Shown: positions 1-11,795 of the stretch, in pieces | How positions within the stretch are numbered: position 1 is the first letter of the stretch | Layout of the letters: every line of letters starts with the position of its first letter | Assembly: GCA_023055505.1 (NCBI GenBank) | Contig: JALIRH010000023.1 | Span: 4,160,423 to 4,224,422, forward strand | Reading direction: 5' to 3' | Source: Callipepla californica brunnescens | Taxonomy: Eukaryota > Chordata > Aves > Galliformes > Odontophoridae | DNA length: 64,000 nt | Notes under the pieces: model-generated | The model's input: the letters and a program-made list of their open reading frames with translations, nothing else | What the model was told of the DNA's origin: nothing | The model's database searches: none | Position numbers and translations under genes: made by a program

Positions 1-19
1 TTTGGTGAAAGACACAAGT

Positions 20-574
20 TGAATACTGTATTATGAATATCCTTAACCATCACATGGCAGTTCATTCCCTCCCTCCATAGTGGGATGGGAAAGAGAATCA
101 AAAGGAAAGGTTGAGAAAATTATTGAATCATAACGTTAGGAGTGGCCTTCATCTGCTGTGTAAGGGAAGTTTAATGAGAAATTTATAAAAGCAAATGGAA
201 GGAAAAGGAAAAAAAAAAAAAAAAGAAACAACTAATAACAGAAAGAATAAACAAAAGAAATGCACAGTGCATTTGCTCACTACCCTTCGACTGATTCCCG
301 TCCAGTCCACGAGCAGATGCAGCCAAATTCCCCAGTTCAACATGACACCATATGTCATGGGGCATCCCTTTAGCCAGTTTGGGTCAACTGTCCTGTCTGT
401 GTCCTCAGTGTCGGGACAATGCAAGAACCAGAGATGCCCTGGGTTCTCTGCCGGCAGTGTTCCATGACATCCTAAACATCAGCATGTTACAACTAATATT
501 TTAATTCTAAGTCCAAAACATGTAACTGGCACTGGAAAGAAAACTAACTCCATCCCAACTGAAACCAGAACACA
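20..574 (-). mobile_element. decayed avian ERV solo LTR
   Basis: This stretch resembles a common avian LTR family read on the minus strand. The minus 5' end, near 574, begins TGTGTTCTGGTTTCAGTTGG, close to the family start (a TG followed by a CTGGTTT..GGGATAG-like block). An ATTAAA-type polyadenylation signal lies at about 170-176, and the left part (about 60-120) resembles the family's 3' portion. The central part is decayed and carries an A-rich run near 208-225. No matching target-site duplication could be found, and the outer left end is uncertain because homology fades near base 20. No internal retroviral genes are seen beside it. The identification comes from memory of the family and no subfamily is named. 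Confidence 0.55.
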
Positions 575-2040
575 TGTTTGCAGATATGTGTCTCAATTTG
601 ATAAAAATAGTTTATGTAAATAGAGTGGAGCTGTTGTCACTGATAGACACATGCAGATTTGATTTCTGAGTTCTAATAAAGTTCAAAGAAGTTAAACTTG
701 TACTTCCAGCTAATAGTACAAAAATGCAATTGATCATTTAGTCTTTCAAGAAAGTCTTTCCCTAATCTGTATTGCAAACTGCAGTTCCACTTTTGCTTTC
801 AGACATATCAATTAGATATTGACTTAGAAAGTTTGTGCCATCCTTTTATCTTTGTAGCAGGGGAAAAATAAAAAGTGTGTGCACAAGCTCTCATCTATTA
901 GTTGTCTCCTGTCCTGGGAGACTGTGGCAAGAATTTAGAATTGTATTAGACCCCCTGGGGGACACCAGGGAAGAAAATTCATTCTGTGCAACATAGTGTA
1001 CTTAGTGCTCTCCTTTTGGACTGTTTTCCTGACTGTTTCTGGCTTCACTGATGATGACAGTAGCAGCAGAATTACCACTAAGTGTTGTAACTTTGAACTG
1101 ACTATAAAGGACATTCATGACTTTAGATAATAGCAGTAGAAGCTCAGAAATTCCAGGTTATTTCAATTCAAAGTTGAACTGCAAACATCATCTAATTCTT
1201 GTGACCTGTAGACTTCCAAAACAAAATAGTGGTTTCTAAAAATCCAGTGTTTGCAATTCAAAAAAAAAGAATAAAAATACAACTAAAAATATATTTTCTA
1301 GTAATATTTTACTTGCTCGAGCAGTACGTGGAAATAAAGACTCTTGCCTTTAGATAGCCCTCCTTTAACATCAAATCATCCTATTTGCAGGATTAATAAA
1401 TCATTTATTACAGTGGATTTGCATTTCAGAAAGTTTTCAGTATCATGTTTTTTGTTTTGTCTATAGTATATTTTTCTGATACATCACTTTACTACAAACT
1501 GCATGTCAAATGAGACGCTGACAATCAATACTGTCTAATACTTTCTGAATAAAACTGTAAAAGGATGTCATGTGTGTCCTGGTGATGTAAGATACTTATG
1601 AGTCTGCATACCTTTAAGTTTTATGAAATAGGTTAGGTGTCAAAACACCTCAATTCAATGAATGTGTAAAACTCTACTATGTCAAGTAGGATGTATACCT
1701 CTCTGAAATTGCAGGAATTTACTAATTCCACACTGATTTCCCTTCCTTCTTCTTCCTTCTTCCTTGTCCCTCCCTCCCTCCCTGTCTGTCTGTCTGTCTA
1801 TCTACTTAATTGGAGCAGAGATTATTAATATGGTTAAAGGGCATCATTCAGTTCTTTTGCCTTATTTTTTGCTTGTAATCATTCTTAGATCTCTGAGGCC
1901 CCTCAAGGCAGGGACTGGGAAACTGAAGTCCCTCCCATTGTAAACAAAGATCAGGTTTGTTACTGCTTGAGGAGGTACAAAAGTGAATGAAACCCTGGGA
2001 TCCCAGGGTTCTCATTGCATATTGAGAATAATTTATTTAC
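575..2040. other. unassigned AT-rich sequence
   Basis: No gene, RNA gene or recognised element is visible. The only structured part is the CT-rich microsatellite near 1741-1804, listed separately. Open frames are short and unremarkable. Confidence 0.5.
1741..1804 (+). repeat. compound CT-rich microsatellite (TTCC/CCCT/GTCT)
   Basis: A run of CTTC and TTCC units passes into four CCCT-type units and then into about five GTCT/CTAT units. One strand is almost purely pyrimidine. It is likely length-variable. Confidence 0.9.
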
Positions 2041-2227
2041 AGAAAAACTGCTTAGGGAAGTGGTGGAGTCACCATCCTTGAAGATGTTGAAAAGGCATGT
2101 GATTGTAGCACTTTGGATGTGGTTTAGCAATGGACTTGATAGTACTAGGTGGATGGACGGACTTGATAATCTTAAAAGTCTCTTCTGACCTCTTTAAGGG
2201 TTTCTTTCAACTCAAACCATTCTACCA
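2041..2227 (+). mobile_element. CR1 LINE 3'-end fragment
   Basis: The sequence follows the 3' untranslated end of CR1: a block with TAGGGAAGTGGTGGAGTCACC near 2055, then a GACTTGATAATCTTAAAAGT block and the end CCATTCTACC. It is 5'-truncated to under 200 bp, as most CR1 copies are, and moderately diverged. Confidence 0.85.
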
Positions 2228-4506
2228 TTAAATGAAAATGTAGCTAGGCAATGGGCAATTTCCTGGTAAACAAATTACCGTTCTTTAGACATTGTAACAG
2301 CTGAATTATAGCAGGCATTAAACAATTTTGATATCACAATGTATACCCTTGTCTACATGGCTGGACCAGAGCAGTGTAATAGTGCTTCCATGTCTGGGAA
2401 CTTTATGAGAGTTGTCTTTCTCATTGTTAGTATTTTGAGTCAGGCTTTTATGTCTGATTTCCAATGCATTTTATACAGTCTTCAGGTCAGTCTTCATGTT
2501 GGCAAGACATTTAGTCCAGCGATATTCCATAAGTTGTGAGGGTTGAGAAAGGAGGATGATGTATCTGTATGTGTCATTAAATTTATTACTGCTGAATCAG
2601 ATACTGTGACCAGGCAATGCTATTGAGGGAAAATGGATGAAAAAAAAGTAGATGTTATGTTATAATTTTACAGGTGATTTAGATAATGATTTTCAATTAA
2701 TCATTTTCTTAGACATTCCTACTGCGTACTTTTTCTGTCCCTTGTTCCAAAGACAAGGATTCAAAAATGAGATTATAGTTAGAATAGGTCACTGGATTTA
2801 ATACAATCTAGGGAAATGATTTTATCACGTTTCTCCTTAAAATTTTACATACATGCTTTGAGTACTCAAAGGGTGAAATAAAGTGTGGCAGAGGAAAATA
2901 AAGTTCCACATTCCAAGCCTGCAAATATTGTGAGTTGTTGTATTCAAAAGCGATGCTTTATGAACAAACACCTTCCTTTTTATACTGCCAATTGCTTGTC
3001 GCATCAATGTCTTTCAGCAAATGCCTCAAAAATAGAGGTGTTGAATAGACACTTGAATGAAATAACTTTCTTTGTTGTTGGTTGTGTGGTTATATAAAGA
3101 TTCATCTGTATGCAAATGAAATTATAGTGTTCAATTGCATCTTAAAAGGCTGCAGTGAGTGTATGAGGGTAATTTTTTAGGTACTTTGGAAGAGTATCGG
3201 ATCTCAGGTTACAGTATCTTAAAATCCAGTCTTGGTATGTGAAGATAAGTAATGTGGCTGAATTCTTCAAGTTAAAAATTGTCCATTAACAGTCATGTGT
3301 ATCTTGAGTAATGACACGGCGATAAGAATATATTATTATTTCATCATCTTCCTAATTGACACCACATACTATGTACCTGCAGAGGAGAGGAAAGGGTAAT
3401 GAAAGTAAGGAGAAAGTCCTAACACTGAATTATCCAATGTAAAATCCAGCTATTAAGAATCTTAATCCTTCTTGAGATGCACAGTGGTTTAGCCTGCATC
3501 TGTGTAAAGGACTACTTGCAAAACGGGGCCTCTAAGTTTCAGTGAGACAAAGAATTAAGTGAAAAGCATGAATTGTCAGAAAAAAAGACTTTGTTATGGT
3601 AATAGTGAAGGGCATGAATGCTTATTTAGAATGTAGTAATGGGATTCTCAGCAGATTGAATGATGCAGATTATTTCTAACATATTTGTCACTTTTCATTA
3701 TAGTATATGATTTAAGAGAATTTTTTTTTTTTATTTCAACTTCATCTTATGAGTGGAAGTGTAAAATGCTATTGTGCAGTTACATCAGCATAAAGAGGTG
3801 ATTGAGAATACCATCCTTTTGCATTTTATTTAATATCTGTGAGAAACGATGGAGGTGGTGATTTGTCTAATTGCTCTACTGTAGTTACAATTATAGAGAA
3901 AAGGTCAATCTAGTCATTGTCAATTAAGCTGCAAAAGAAAACACGTTTATAGCCCTGAAGAACCATTATGTCAATTTTATGCTTTTCATCAGCATATAAC
4001 ACGTTTGCTAGGATATATAAATCTTATCTTTTTTGGTATTAGAGCAGTCTTGTTGTATGTTGTACAGGCAATTGGTGCTGTTTAGTAGAGATAACCTTAA
4101 GCTATTGCCTTTTAATTGCACATTCTTTCATTGTCTCAAATTTCCCAAGATTTGTGTACAGTAAAAGAGAACTACTGTAAGGAGTAGGAATGGATGAGCT
4201 AGATGGAGATTTGATCCTTCTATTTTTATGCAGTAAATACATGATGAGTGAGGGGACAAAATCTTTAGCTTATAGCTGCTCTAGTTTTGTTGTCAGCAAA
4301 ATGAGCAAAAGCCGAGGAGATACCTCTTACAAATGGAAATATTCCGGTTTAGACATCCGCTCTGCCCTTTGAGGAATTCATGTGAGTAATTCTAGCAAAT
4401 GTTTTTTTCTTTTTCTTTTTTTTCTGTATGGTTACTGAGAGTGGAAAGAGATGAGGTGATGGGCAAACTTGACAGCAGTAGATCTATTGGTACTTGTATA
4501 AATATT
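2228..4506. other. unassigned AT-rich sequence
   Basis: I see no gene or recognisable repeat in this 2.3-kb stretch. Open frames are up to about 70 codons and look random. There are short T runs near 3720 and 4403-4423. Confidence 0.5.
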
Positions 4507-5582
4507 ATCATAGTATCATAGAAACTTTTGCATTGGAAGCTTATCCAATCCAACTGCCCTGCAATCAACAGGGACAACTATAGCTTGATCAGGTTGCTCA
4601 GACCTTGATCCAGCATGACCAACTCCCACCACCACTTGGGGCAACCTGTTCCAGTGTCTCACCTCCCTTATGGTAAAAAACACTTCTGTATTTTATCCAG
4701 TCTTTCTTTTTGTGTGAAACTCTTTCCCTTTGTCTTGTCACAACAGACCCTCCAACAGAGACTGACCCTTCTTTATTTACAGCCCCTCTTTAGATACTGA
4801 AAGGCCATTGTCAGGTCTCCCCGGAGCTTTCTGTTTCCAGGCTGAATGGCCCCAGCTTACTCAGCCTGTCCTCCTAGGGGAGATGTTCCATCTGTTGGAT
4901 CGTTTTTGTGGCCCTCCTCTGGTCTTAACTCCAACAGGTCCATGTCCTTACTGTACTGAGGAGTCCACATCTGGACAAAGTACTTCATGTGAGGCCTCAC
5001 TAGCATTGAGTAGGTCTCTCGACGTGCTGACCGTATCCATTTTGGTGCAGCCCAGGTATGGTTGGTTTCTTGGGCTGTGATTGCACATTTCTGGCTATGT
5101 CCAGCTTCCCATCCACCTGTACCTCCAAGTACTTTTCAGCAGGGCTGTGTTTCATCCTTCTTTCATTCCCCAGCTTGTACTGGTTGTGGGAGGTTGCCAT
5201 GACTTATGTGCATTACCTTCCACTTGGCACTGTTGAACCTCATGAGGTTCTCCTGGAACCACTGTTAGAGCCTGTTGAGGCATTTCTCTGGATGGCATTC
5301 CATCCTTCAGAGATGCGAACAGCACACCACAGCATGATGTTATCTGCAGACATGCTGGGGATACACTCAGCCCCACTATTGTCACTGATGAAGGTGTTAA
5401 AGAGCACTGGTCTCAGTACTGTTCCCTAAGGGACACCATTTGTCACTGATCTCCCTCCAGGTGTTGATCCATTGACCTCTACTCACAGGTTACAATCTTG
5501 CAACCTGTTCCTCATCCATTGATTAATCCACCCATCAAATCCATGTCTTTCCATTTTGAGAGAAGAATCTTATGGGGGACTT
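4507..5582 (-). mobile_element. CR1 LINE, about 1.1 kb, with dead RT
   Basis: This is the longest CR1 in the window, read on the minus strand, with its 3' end at 4507 (ATCATAGTATCATAG on the plus strand). It covers the second half of the ORF2 reverse transcriptase and the 3' end. Two core motifs are damaged. The block normally read as VPQG has the glutamine codon changed to TAG at 5426-5428. The catalytic FADD box (about 5336-5350) reads SADN, so the second aspartate codon has become AAC. The tract around 4950-5250 corresponds to the region after the RT core. Homology stops abruptly near 5582, the point of 5' truncation. Plus-strand open frames here are antisense shadows. The copy cannot move itself. 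Confidence 0.93.
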
Positions 5583-6359
5583 CTCCTGTGTGGGATCAGC
5601 TGGGGAAGAATGACATCCATGTGAAGTACTGCGTGTTGGACAGGAGCAGAGAGTAGCGTTGGATGAGTGGAGTAAATGAAGCTTTTTGGATTGATCACAG
5701 CCCATATTCCCTGCTTCTTGGTGCTGCTCAGCAGGAGCAGGTACAAGAAGATGTATGCAAGAAAAATTGTTCTTAGTTTGCTCTCAGTGATCACTGCTCT
5801 ACTCTTCTGTCAATAGGCAATAAAATGTATTATTCTCCATTTGCTGACTCTGTTTCTTCCCTTGAGGGGTAATTGGTGAGCAGCCTGTATACATTTACCC
5901 TCTCCTTAGAAGGTGGAGTGAAAGCATTGTGGTGGTGCTTAGCTACAGCTACTGGTGTTGAACTACCGCAGAAGGTAGACAGATAAACTTATTCTGCTCT
6001 CCTTAAAACACTGCAGTTTTGAAGAGTGTCTATGGTTTTTTTTTTGTTGTTTTTTTTTTGGTTTTCTTTTCATCTCCTACTGCTTGTCTAGGTCGAGCCA
6101 AGATGAGCCCTTGAAGTTGGTTTTCTGGCCGTAACAGTGCATACTAAAGTTTTCAGATATGGAGGAATCTTGGCATAACAATAAATTAGGAAATAGGCTT
6201 ATAGGTTCAAGTTCCATTAGAAGAAAAGTTGTCGTCAAAAAATTGGACCTTGAGACAAAGTTGAGAATTTTCCAGCAGTACAGAAATACATCATTGCTAT
6301 TGATTGTCTCTGATGCAGCTTTTAGAAAGATAATTTTTTTCAACTTGAAGCAGTAAAAG
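5583..6359. other. unassigned sequence between two CR1 copies
   Basis: The sequence directly beyond the CR1 truncation point is not CR1 and I do not recognise it. It contains GGCAATAAAATG near 5816, which resembles a polyadenylation signal in an LTR, but no LTR ends could be placed. T-rich runs lie at 6037-6070. A 65-codon plus-strand frame at 6159-6356 matches nothing I know. Confidence 0.4.
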
Positions 6360-6590
6360 TCATAGAATTGTAGACTGGCTGGTTTGGAGAAGCCTTTAAT
6401 ATCATCTAGTTCTAGCTTTCCCCTCCAGGCAAAGACACCTTTCACTAGGTCAGGTTGCTTAAAATTAGATACACCTTACCCTTGGACAGTTCTGGGCATG
6501 GAACACTGACAACCCTGAGCAATCTGTTCCACTTGCCTCACCACACTTGTGTGAAAAAATATTTTCCTTATATCTAAACACTGTTTCTTA
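6360..6590 (-). mobile_element. CR1 LINE 3' fragment
   Basis: It starts with CATAGAATTGTAG and continues through a diverged version of the CR1 3' region (ATCATCTAGTTCTAG, then GAGCAATCTGTTCCACTTGCC). The element is read on the minus strand and is quite decayed. Confidence 0.85.
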
Positions 6591-7235
6591 TTAGCGACTT
6601 CAGCAGTAAACTTCTGACTCTGCCACAGTTGTAATGAGGATGTATCAGAGAGTGGGAAAAATGAATAACATGACGCTTTCTATATATTAAAATATACAAA
6701 ATGAATTTAAGATTGATGTTGAAATTGGTATGTGTTTTCTTTGCATCGCTATAGGAACATAAAATGATACAGCAGTTCATGGTTAAATACTGGTGTGTCT
6801 AAGGTGCTCGTTTCTTATCTTTAAAGAGAATCACCCAAGACATAAAAATGTGAAAAACAGATTTCTACACATTTGGAACATAATGAAAAAATTTGAGTTT
6901 TTCTCAAAATAAGCAATTTGTGAGTCTACATGTCTGGAAATACTCTAAGAGAAAAGCTGAGTTTTTATCATACCTTAAAAAGATTCTGACTGTGGCAGAC
7001 CACAGATTGTTCTTTTATGTTGCCAAGACCTAATAAATAGATCTTTATATGTCAAATTGGAACTTTATATATAAAAAAAAAATAAATAAATGTATAAACT
7101 GAATCAAAAATAATTAAAAGAAAAAAGCAACTAGAAATCTGATTTTGACTTAACATCTCAAATGTGCCTTTATCAGAATTATTTTTATATGCAGTTTTTA
7201 TGGGTTATATGATAGGAACATAGGAAGTATGTATA
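6591..7235. other. unassigned AT-rich sequence
   Basis: Very AT-rich sequence with an A-rich stretch near 7070-7100. Nothing recognised. Confidence 0.5.
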
Positions 7236-7765
7236 TTGGCTGCTCTGAAAGTAATGCTTACTATTTTACTATGTGGGCCCATGATGTCAGAAGCAGATGT
7301 TGGTGGTGTGGCAGTAGAGGCTGATCTTCCCACTGATATTTCATTCCATTTTGTTGCCATGTGGCAGATGTCAGAAGAGAGGCAGTCTGACAGTATGGCA
7401 TCTGACGTGGAAGTGTGTATGGAGCAAAGGTGTGTATCATTAATTTGTCCGTGCAGAAAAGAATGGAGCCCACTGACCTTCCTTGATGCTTGATGAACAT
7501 TCATGGATACCAAACAGTGAATGTGAGCACGGAGGGGCAGTGAGTAAAATGTTTCAGGAGAGCCATAGTGACACGAGGTCACCTCCACTGGTTCAAATTT
7601 CTGTATGGCTTGCAGACTCTTGTTGGTTGCTGGTGAAAATGCATAGCTATTGATGATGGTTGAAAAATAGTGTTTTGTAGCTGAGAATTTGCTCTATCAA
7701 GCAGTTATTTGTATCAGTTATAGTTTCCATGGAAATAAATAGGAAACATTACTTCTGGAGCATCG
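7236..7765 (+). mobile_element. Galluhop-type mariner, internally deleted (copy 1)
   Basis: This is a 530-bp element flanked by TA dinucleotides (7234-7235 and 7766-7767), the mariner target duplication. The left end reads GGCTGCTCTGAAAGTAATGC and the right end is its approximate complement (CATTACTTCTGGAGCA). Inside, the plus strand carries a decayed start of a mariner transposase: at 7396-7490 the frame reads MASDVEVCMEQRCVSL, the beginning of the N-terminal helix-turn-helix half. The middle of the gene, with the DDD catalytic core, is absent, and the sequence passes directly to the C-terminal tail near 7560. It is a nonautonomous derivative. Confidence 0.88.
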
Positions 7766-10481
7766 TACCTACATAGCAAATAGCCTATACAAAATTGTAT
7801 TACTTTTGTTTTATAATCCCTATATGATGTAGATATTCCAAAATATTCACTGCAGTGGAAATGTCTAGTATGGTTGGAAGGCAAAACAGAAAACAATATC
7901 AAGGGGCCATATTTAGAAAGAAGATTAGGAAAAGTAGGAAAAAAGGTAGAGGAATTTACACTTGGCCCAGAACAATAAGAACTGTAAGTTAGCTGCATTT
8001 TTATTAACTAGATGTTAATGAAATAGACATCATTTGAGAGAACTCAAAAGACAAAACGGTAGTGCAGCTGATATTTCTTGTGAATCATTTGACTCTGTGT
8101 CACCTATCCAACTGCAATTTCTAGGTACTCTGTAGTTTCCTCTATAGATTACCTTGGTATGTATAGTTAGAGAAGGGCTTGAAGTCATTCTAGCATCCCA
8201 TAACTTATTGTTTTGTCCCAGCTTGTTGATCACATGTTGCATATTTGATCACTTTTCAGACTTCATGGGGAAATCTTGACAAGTCAGTGCAGAAGGATCA
8301 AGATCTAAGTTTTCTGTGTATTTCTGTGTAGTGTATTTTTTATTGTTTTTCAGGATTTATTTGCTTGTTTGTATTTTTAGTACACGTTTGATGAAATATC
8401 AGTGTCTAGTGGAACTGGTATTACTAGGAATTGTGCATCAGAACTGCAATTATTGTGCATGGGAGGTAAGAGCAGAGAGTGAAGGCAGGCCACGGTCTCC
8501 TTGTTTTCTAGAGAAAGAATAAACTCAGAGTTATGTGGAGATAGTTATTATGTTTAGATATTTATATTTACAATAAATTATATTCTAAGTGAAGTTGCAG
8601 CTGTTGTTTACCCAATTCATCTTCCGTCTATGTTATCATCTGGATACAGAGATAAACATTCTGTCTGGTAAATCTTCGTACTTTCAGCGGAAAGCTATGA
8701 GAAAACAGCTTGCAGGCAGAAAGATTGGACCAGGATTTGCAGAGTAATTGGGCCAGGACTTGGAGGCATTACAACCTAATGGACAAGGTGGAAGCTGCTG
8801 GACTTATTATTTCATCACCTTGGAAAGGTTAGAATATACAGAATATTTTCTATTCAAGGATTTTCATAGACCTTGTAAAAAAAAATTTTTTTTTTTACTT
8901 GAAATTGTGTTGTTGAGGATCTGAAGAAGTAGAGTCTGGACACTTGCAGTGCTTAAGTGCTTACCTTGTCCTCTTGATATACAGAGCAGATACTGGGCTT
9001 TTGGAACCGATCAATGGACAGAGACACTGACATTAACAAGCTGGAGCAGTATTATGTATAATATTCAGTAGTTCAAGATTGGCTCATGCTTTTTTCTTAA
9101 TGTTATTCATTAAAAACTGTACACTCATAAGTTAGGAGAAAGTAGCTGAATCTTAATGCAAAAGTTTTATTTTACACTAAGCAGCAAGTATCTGAAGAAG
9201 ACAGGGTTTGTGTTTTTTTGGTTGTTGTTGTAACATTATTTGATATCACAAGAATACTTAAGAGAAAGAAGTAAACACTTAAAAAATAACTGTTAGAGAG
9301 ATGCTGAGCAGTTTTGAGAAACTGTGATCTTGTGAAAGTGGTATCGGGGTGTTATTTTAGGCTTTAATTTTAATGTCCTTTTTAGCTTAAAACATTTGAA
9401 CTCTTTTTTTTTTTTTTCTTTTTCCTTTATAACATAAGATGGGAAACTGATCTTTTTAAGATCTTCTAATTAAAGGATCATAAATATTTATTATTTTATC
9501 CACAAAGCCCAAATGATATAGGGAGATACTCTTGTTCTATAAATTGTGAATTGAATTTAAGAAAAGCAGAAATTACAATATATCAGTATCTAATAACATG
9601 AAGATCTTTCTGAAGATTTAGGGGTCTGATAATGTACATCAGACTTCTACTATTTGTAACTACAGGATTATGCTCATATGTTGAGAAAAGGTTAAATGAA
9701 GTGGAGCTCAGTATTGTTTATTTATAAATCCAGTATTTCATGGGTTAGGAATTTAGGGTACTCATCTTTCATCTGTGTTAATCTTCCCCCAGAAACAGTT
9801 AGAATCTATTCGTTACATAGCTGCAGAAAGGGATCAGAATGCTCTCTCACTCTTCTAAGAGTGGGAGTGCTGTGGTTGAAGTTTAGAATTGCAGCTATAT
9901 CATTCCCTTGCAAGGAGCACACTTGATTGCTAGGTAAATTTGTTCTTTCTGTTAACTGGGTAATATTATCACATCTTTTTTCAGAATAGGAACCATGAAA
10001 TACATATCTGTTCATAAATTTGAAGGCTTATCAGACTTGTATTTATAAATCCAATTATATTTCCTACAGAATTAAGTTAATATGATCCTTCTTTTACTTC
10101 AGACTTATAATCCTGTTTTTAATGTATTTTGTTTTCTTAACTTGATCCTAGGTTAGAGATGGGTGTTGAAAAACATTTCTAAGAGATTAACAGTTGTTTG
10201 TGCTTTTATGTATGCATTCTAGGTGTATATAAAATTAGATGAAATAATTGATGGGTGATGGAAGGAGAATAGAGGTGGTAAATAGATTGTTGATTCAAAA
10301 CCCTATTGTTTATCCTAGTGAACTAAACACAGAATGACAAAATGCATTTCAGTATAGTGTATTCAAATATTCAAAATTGTATATTTAAGAATAAGAAATG
10401 CAAAATGTACTTATACAATGAGGAAAGAATTACACTTCTGAGAGCAGTGACCGTGAAATGGATTTAATGTTTAAAAAAAGG
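7766..10481. other. unassigned AT-rich sequence
   Basis: No gene or recognised element. There is a near-palindromic A9T11 tract at 8875-8898, a poly-T run near 9403-9420, and a short 11-bp hairpin (two-base loop) at 9844-9867. Open frames are at most about 95 codons and unrecognised. Confidence 0.5.
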
Positions 10482-10742
10482 GATCACAGAATCACAGAAT
10501 TGTAGAGCTTAGGAGGGAGCTCAGGTGATAATAGACCCCACCCCCCTGCCAAAGCAGCTCCCTAGCCCAGGTGCACAGGTAGGCGTCCATTTGAATCTTG
10601 AACATCTCCAGAGAAGGAGACTCCACCACCTCTCTGTGCAGCCTGTGCCAGTGCTCTGTCACTGCACTGTGAAGAAGTTCCCATGCACATTTGTGCGGGA
10701 CTTCCTATGCTTCTGTTTGCGGCCTTTTCCCCTTGTCATATT
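10482..10742 (-). mobile_element. CR1 LINE 3' fragment, low divergence
   Basis: Read on the minus strand. The plus strand starts GATCACAGAATCACAGAATT and continues through the complete CR1 3' region, including GGAGACTCCACCACCTCTCT. Much of it is nearly identical, by eye, to the reverse complement of the copy at 29611-30148, including an unusual CACAAATGTGCATGGGAACT block. It therefore belongs to the same, comparatively young, subfamily. It is truncated at about 10742. Confidence 0.92.
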
Positions 10743-11721
10743 GCCAATCACAAGCTGAACATTGTATGAAAACAGCATTTGTTAAAAGGGATTTATTTTG
10801 TCTTTGGATATACCCTTTAGTAGGGATAGTGTAATATGACAAACATTACTGTCATTAATATTTTAAAATAAAGCAAATAGGTCTTTTAGCACTTCAGAAA
10901 GAATATTGAGGTGAATGGCTTGCCAAACGTGCAGAAATGCTTTAACAACAGTTGTTGAAGGTTTTAAAAGTATAAATAGGAATGGAAGAACTGGAAATAG
11001 ACAGTTAAATATGAAGTGAAATGCATGCTAAATCTCTCTTAGAGTGGATTGCATAGGAAAGCGCTTTCTGTATTTTTCTCCTTTTTTCCCTCTCTCAATT
11101 TTCTGTTTGTAACTGGTAGATCTTAGTTTTTCCATGAGCTGCTTATTGGCTAAGTAGTATACTGTGTAATTGGGATATAGTCATTCAGATTGCAAGAGAA
11201 CTCAGAAGGCTGTAGCAGTATCATATCAGACACAAGAACAAGGTTTTTAGGGCTTTGTCCAGGTAAGCATCGGTATCTCTGGGCAATTTATGTCACTGGT
11301 TGTCTGTCATTATAGGGGAAAAATCAGAAATAGGCACCCAATTTAAAATTACTTTGTCTCGATTTGCACACACTTTTGTTGTTCCTTTGGCTTGCATTGC
11401 AATTAGAGGTCTGACACTATTCTGCTGGTGATCTATTGATGAGGAAGGCTGCCGCAGGTGCCCAAAGAGGTGTATCTCCTCCAGGTTTAAAGTGCCTCAC
11501 TCCCATTGTTCCTTCTGAGAGCTGAGTAATGGGGAATAATCACTACCTGCTTCTAATACGAAAAGATTATTTTTGGACACCTTCACTGCCATAGTGCACT
11601 TCTGGCACACATTCATCTTGCTTATTTCCAACACCCTAAAACAGCTTCCTACTCCACTCAGATTTTGTGCCATTACCAGAGGTTCATCCTCTTGCAAACG
11701 GACACGTGGACTCAGTTACAG
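10743..11721. other. unassigned sequence
   Basis: No recognised gene or repeat. A slightly GC-richer patch near 11440-11520 was looked at and not assigned. Confidence 0.5.
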
Positions 11722-11795
11722 ACTCACAGAGTTGCAGGATGGTTTGGCTTGGAAAGGAACCTTAAAGATCATCTAATACCAACACCAATTAGCTG
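11722..11795 (-). mobile_element. short CR1 3'-terminal fragment
   Basis: About 70 bp match the extreme CR1 3' end on the minus strand: CTCACAGAGTTGCAGGATGG followed by TTGGCTTGGAAAGGAACCTT and AAGATCATCTAATACCAAC. Homology is lost after that. Confidence 0.75.

Noticed and set aside
5000..5430. Open frames of 66-123 codons on both strands
   Set aside because: They lie inside the CR1 copy at 4507-5582. The plus-strand ones are antisense, and the minus-strand RT frame is broken.
5583..5990. Possible LTR with GGCAATAAAATG
   Set aside because: No TG..CA ends or target duplication could be placed.
7205..7588. 127-codon minus-strand frame
   Set aside because: Antisense to mariner copy 1; open because of the element's composition.
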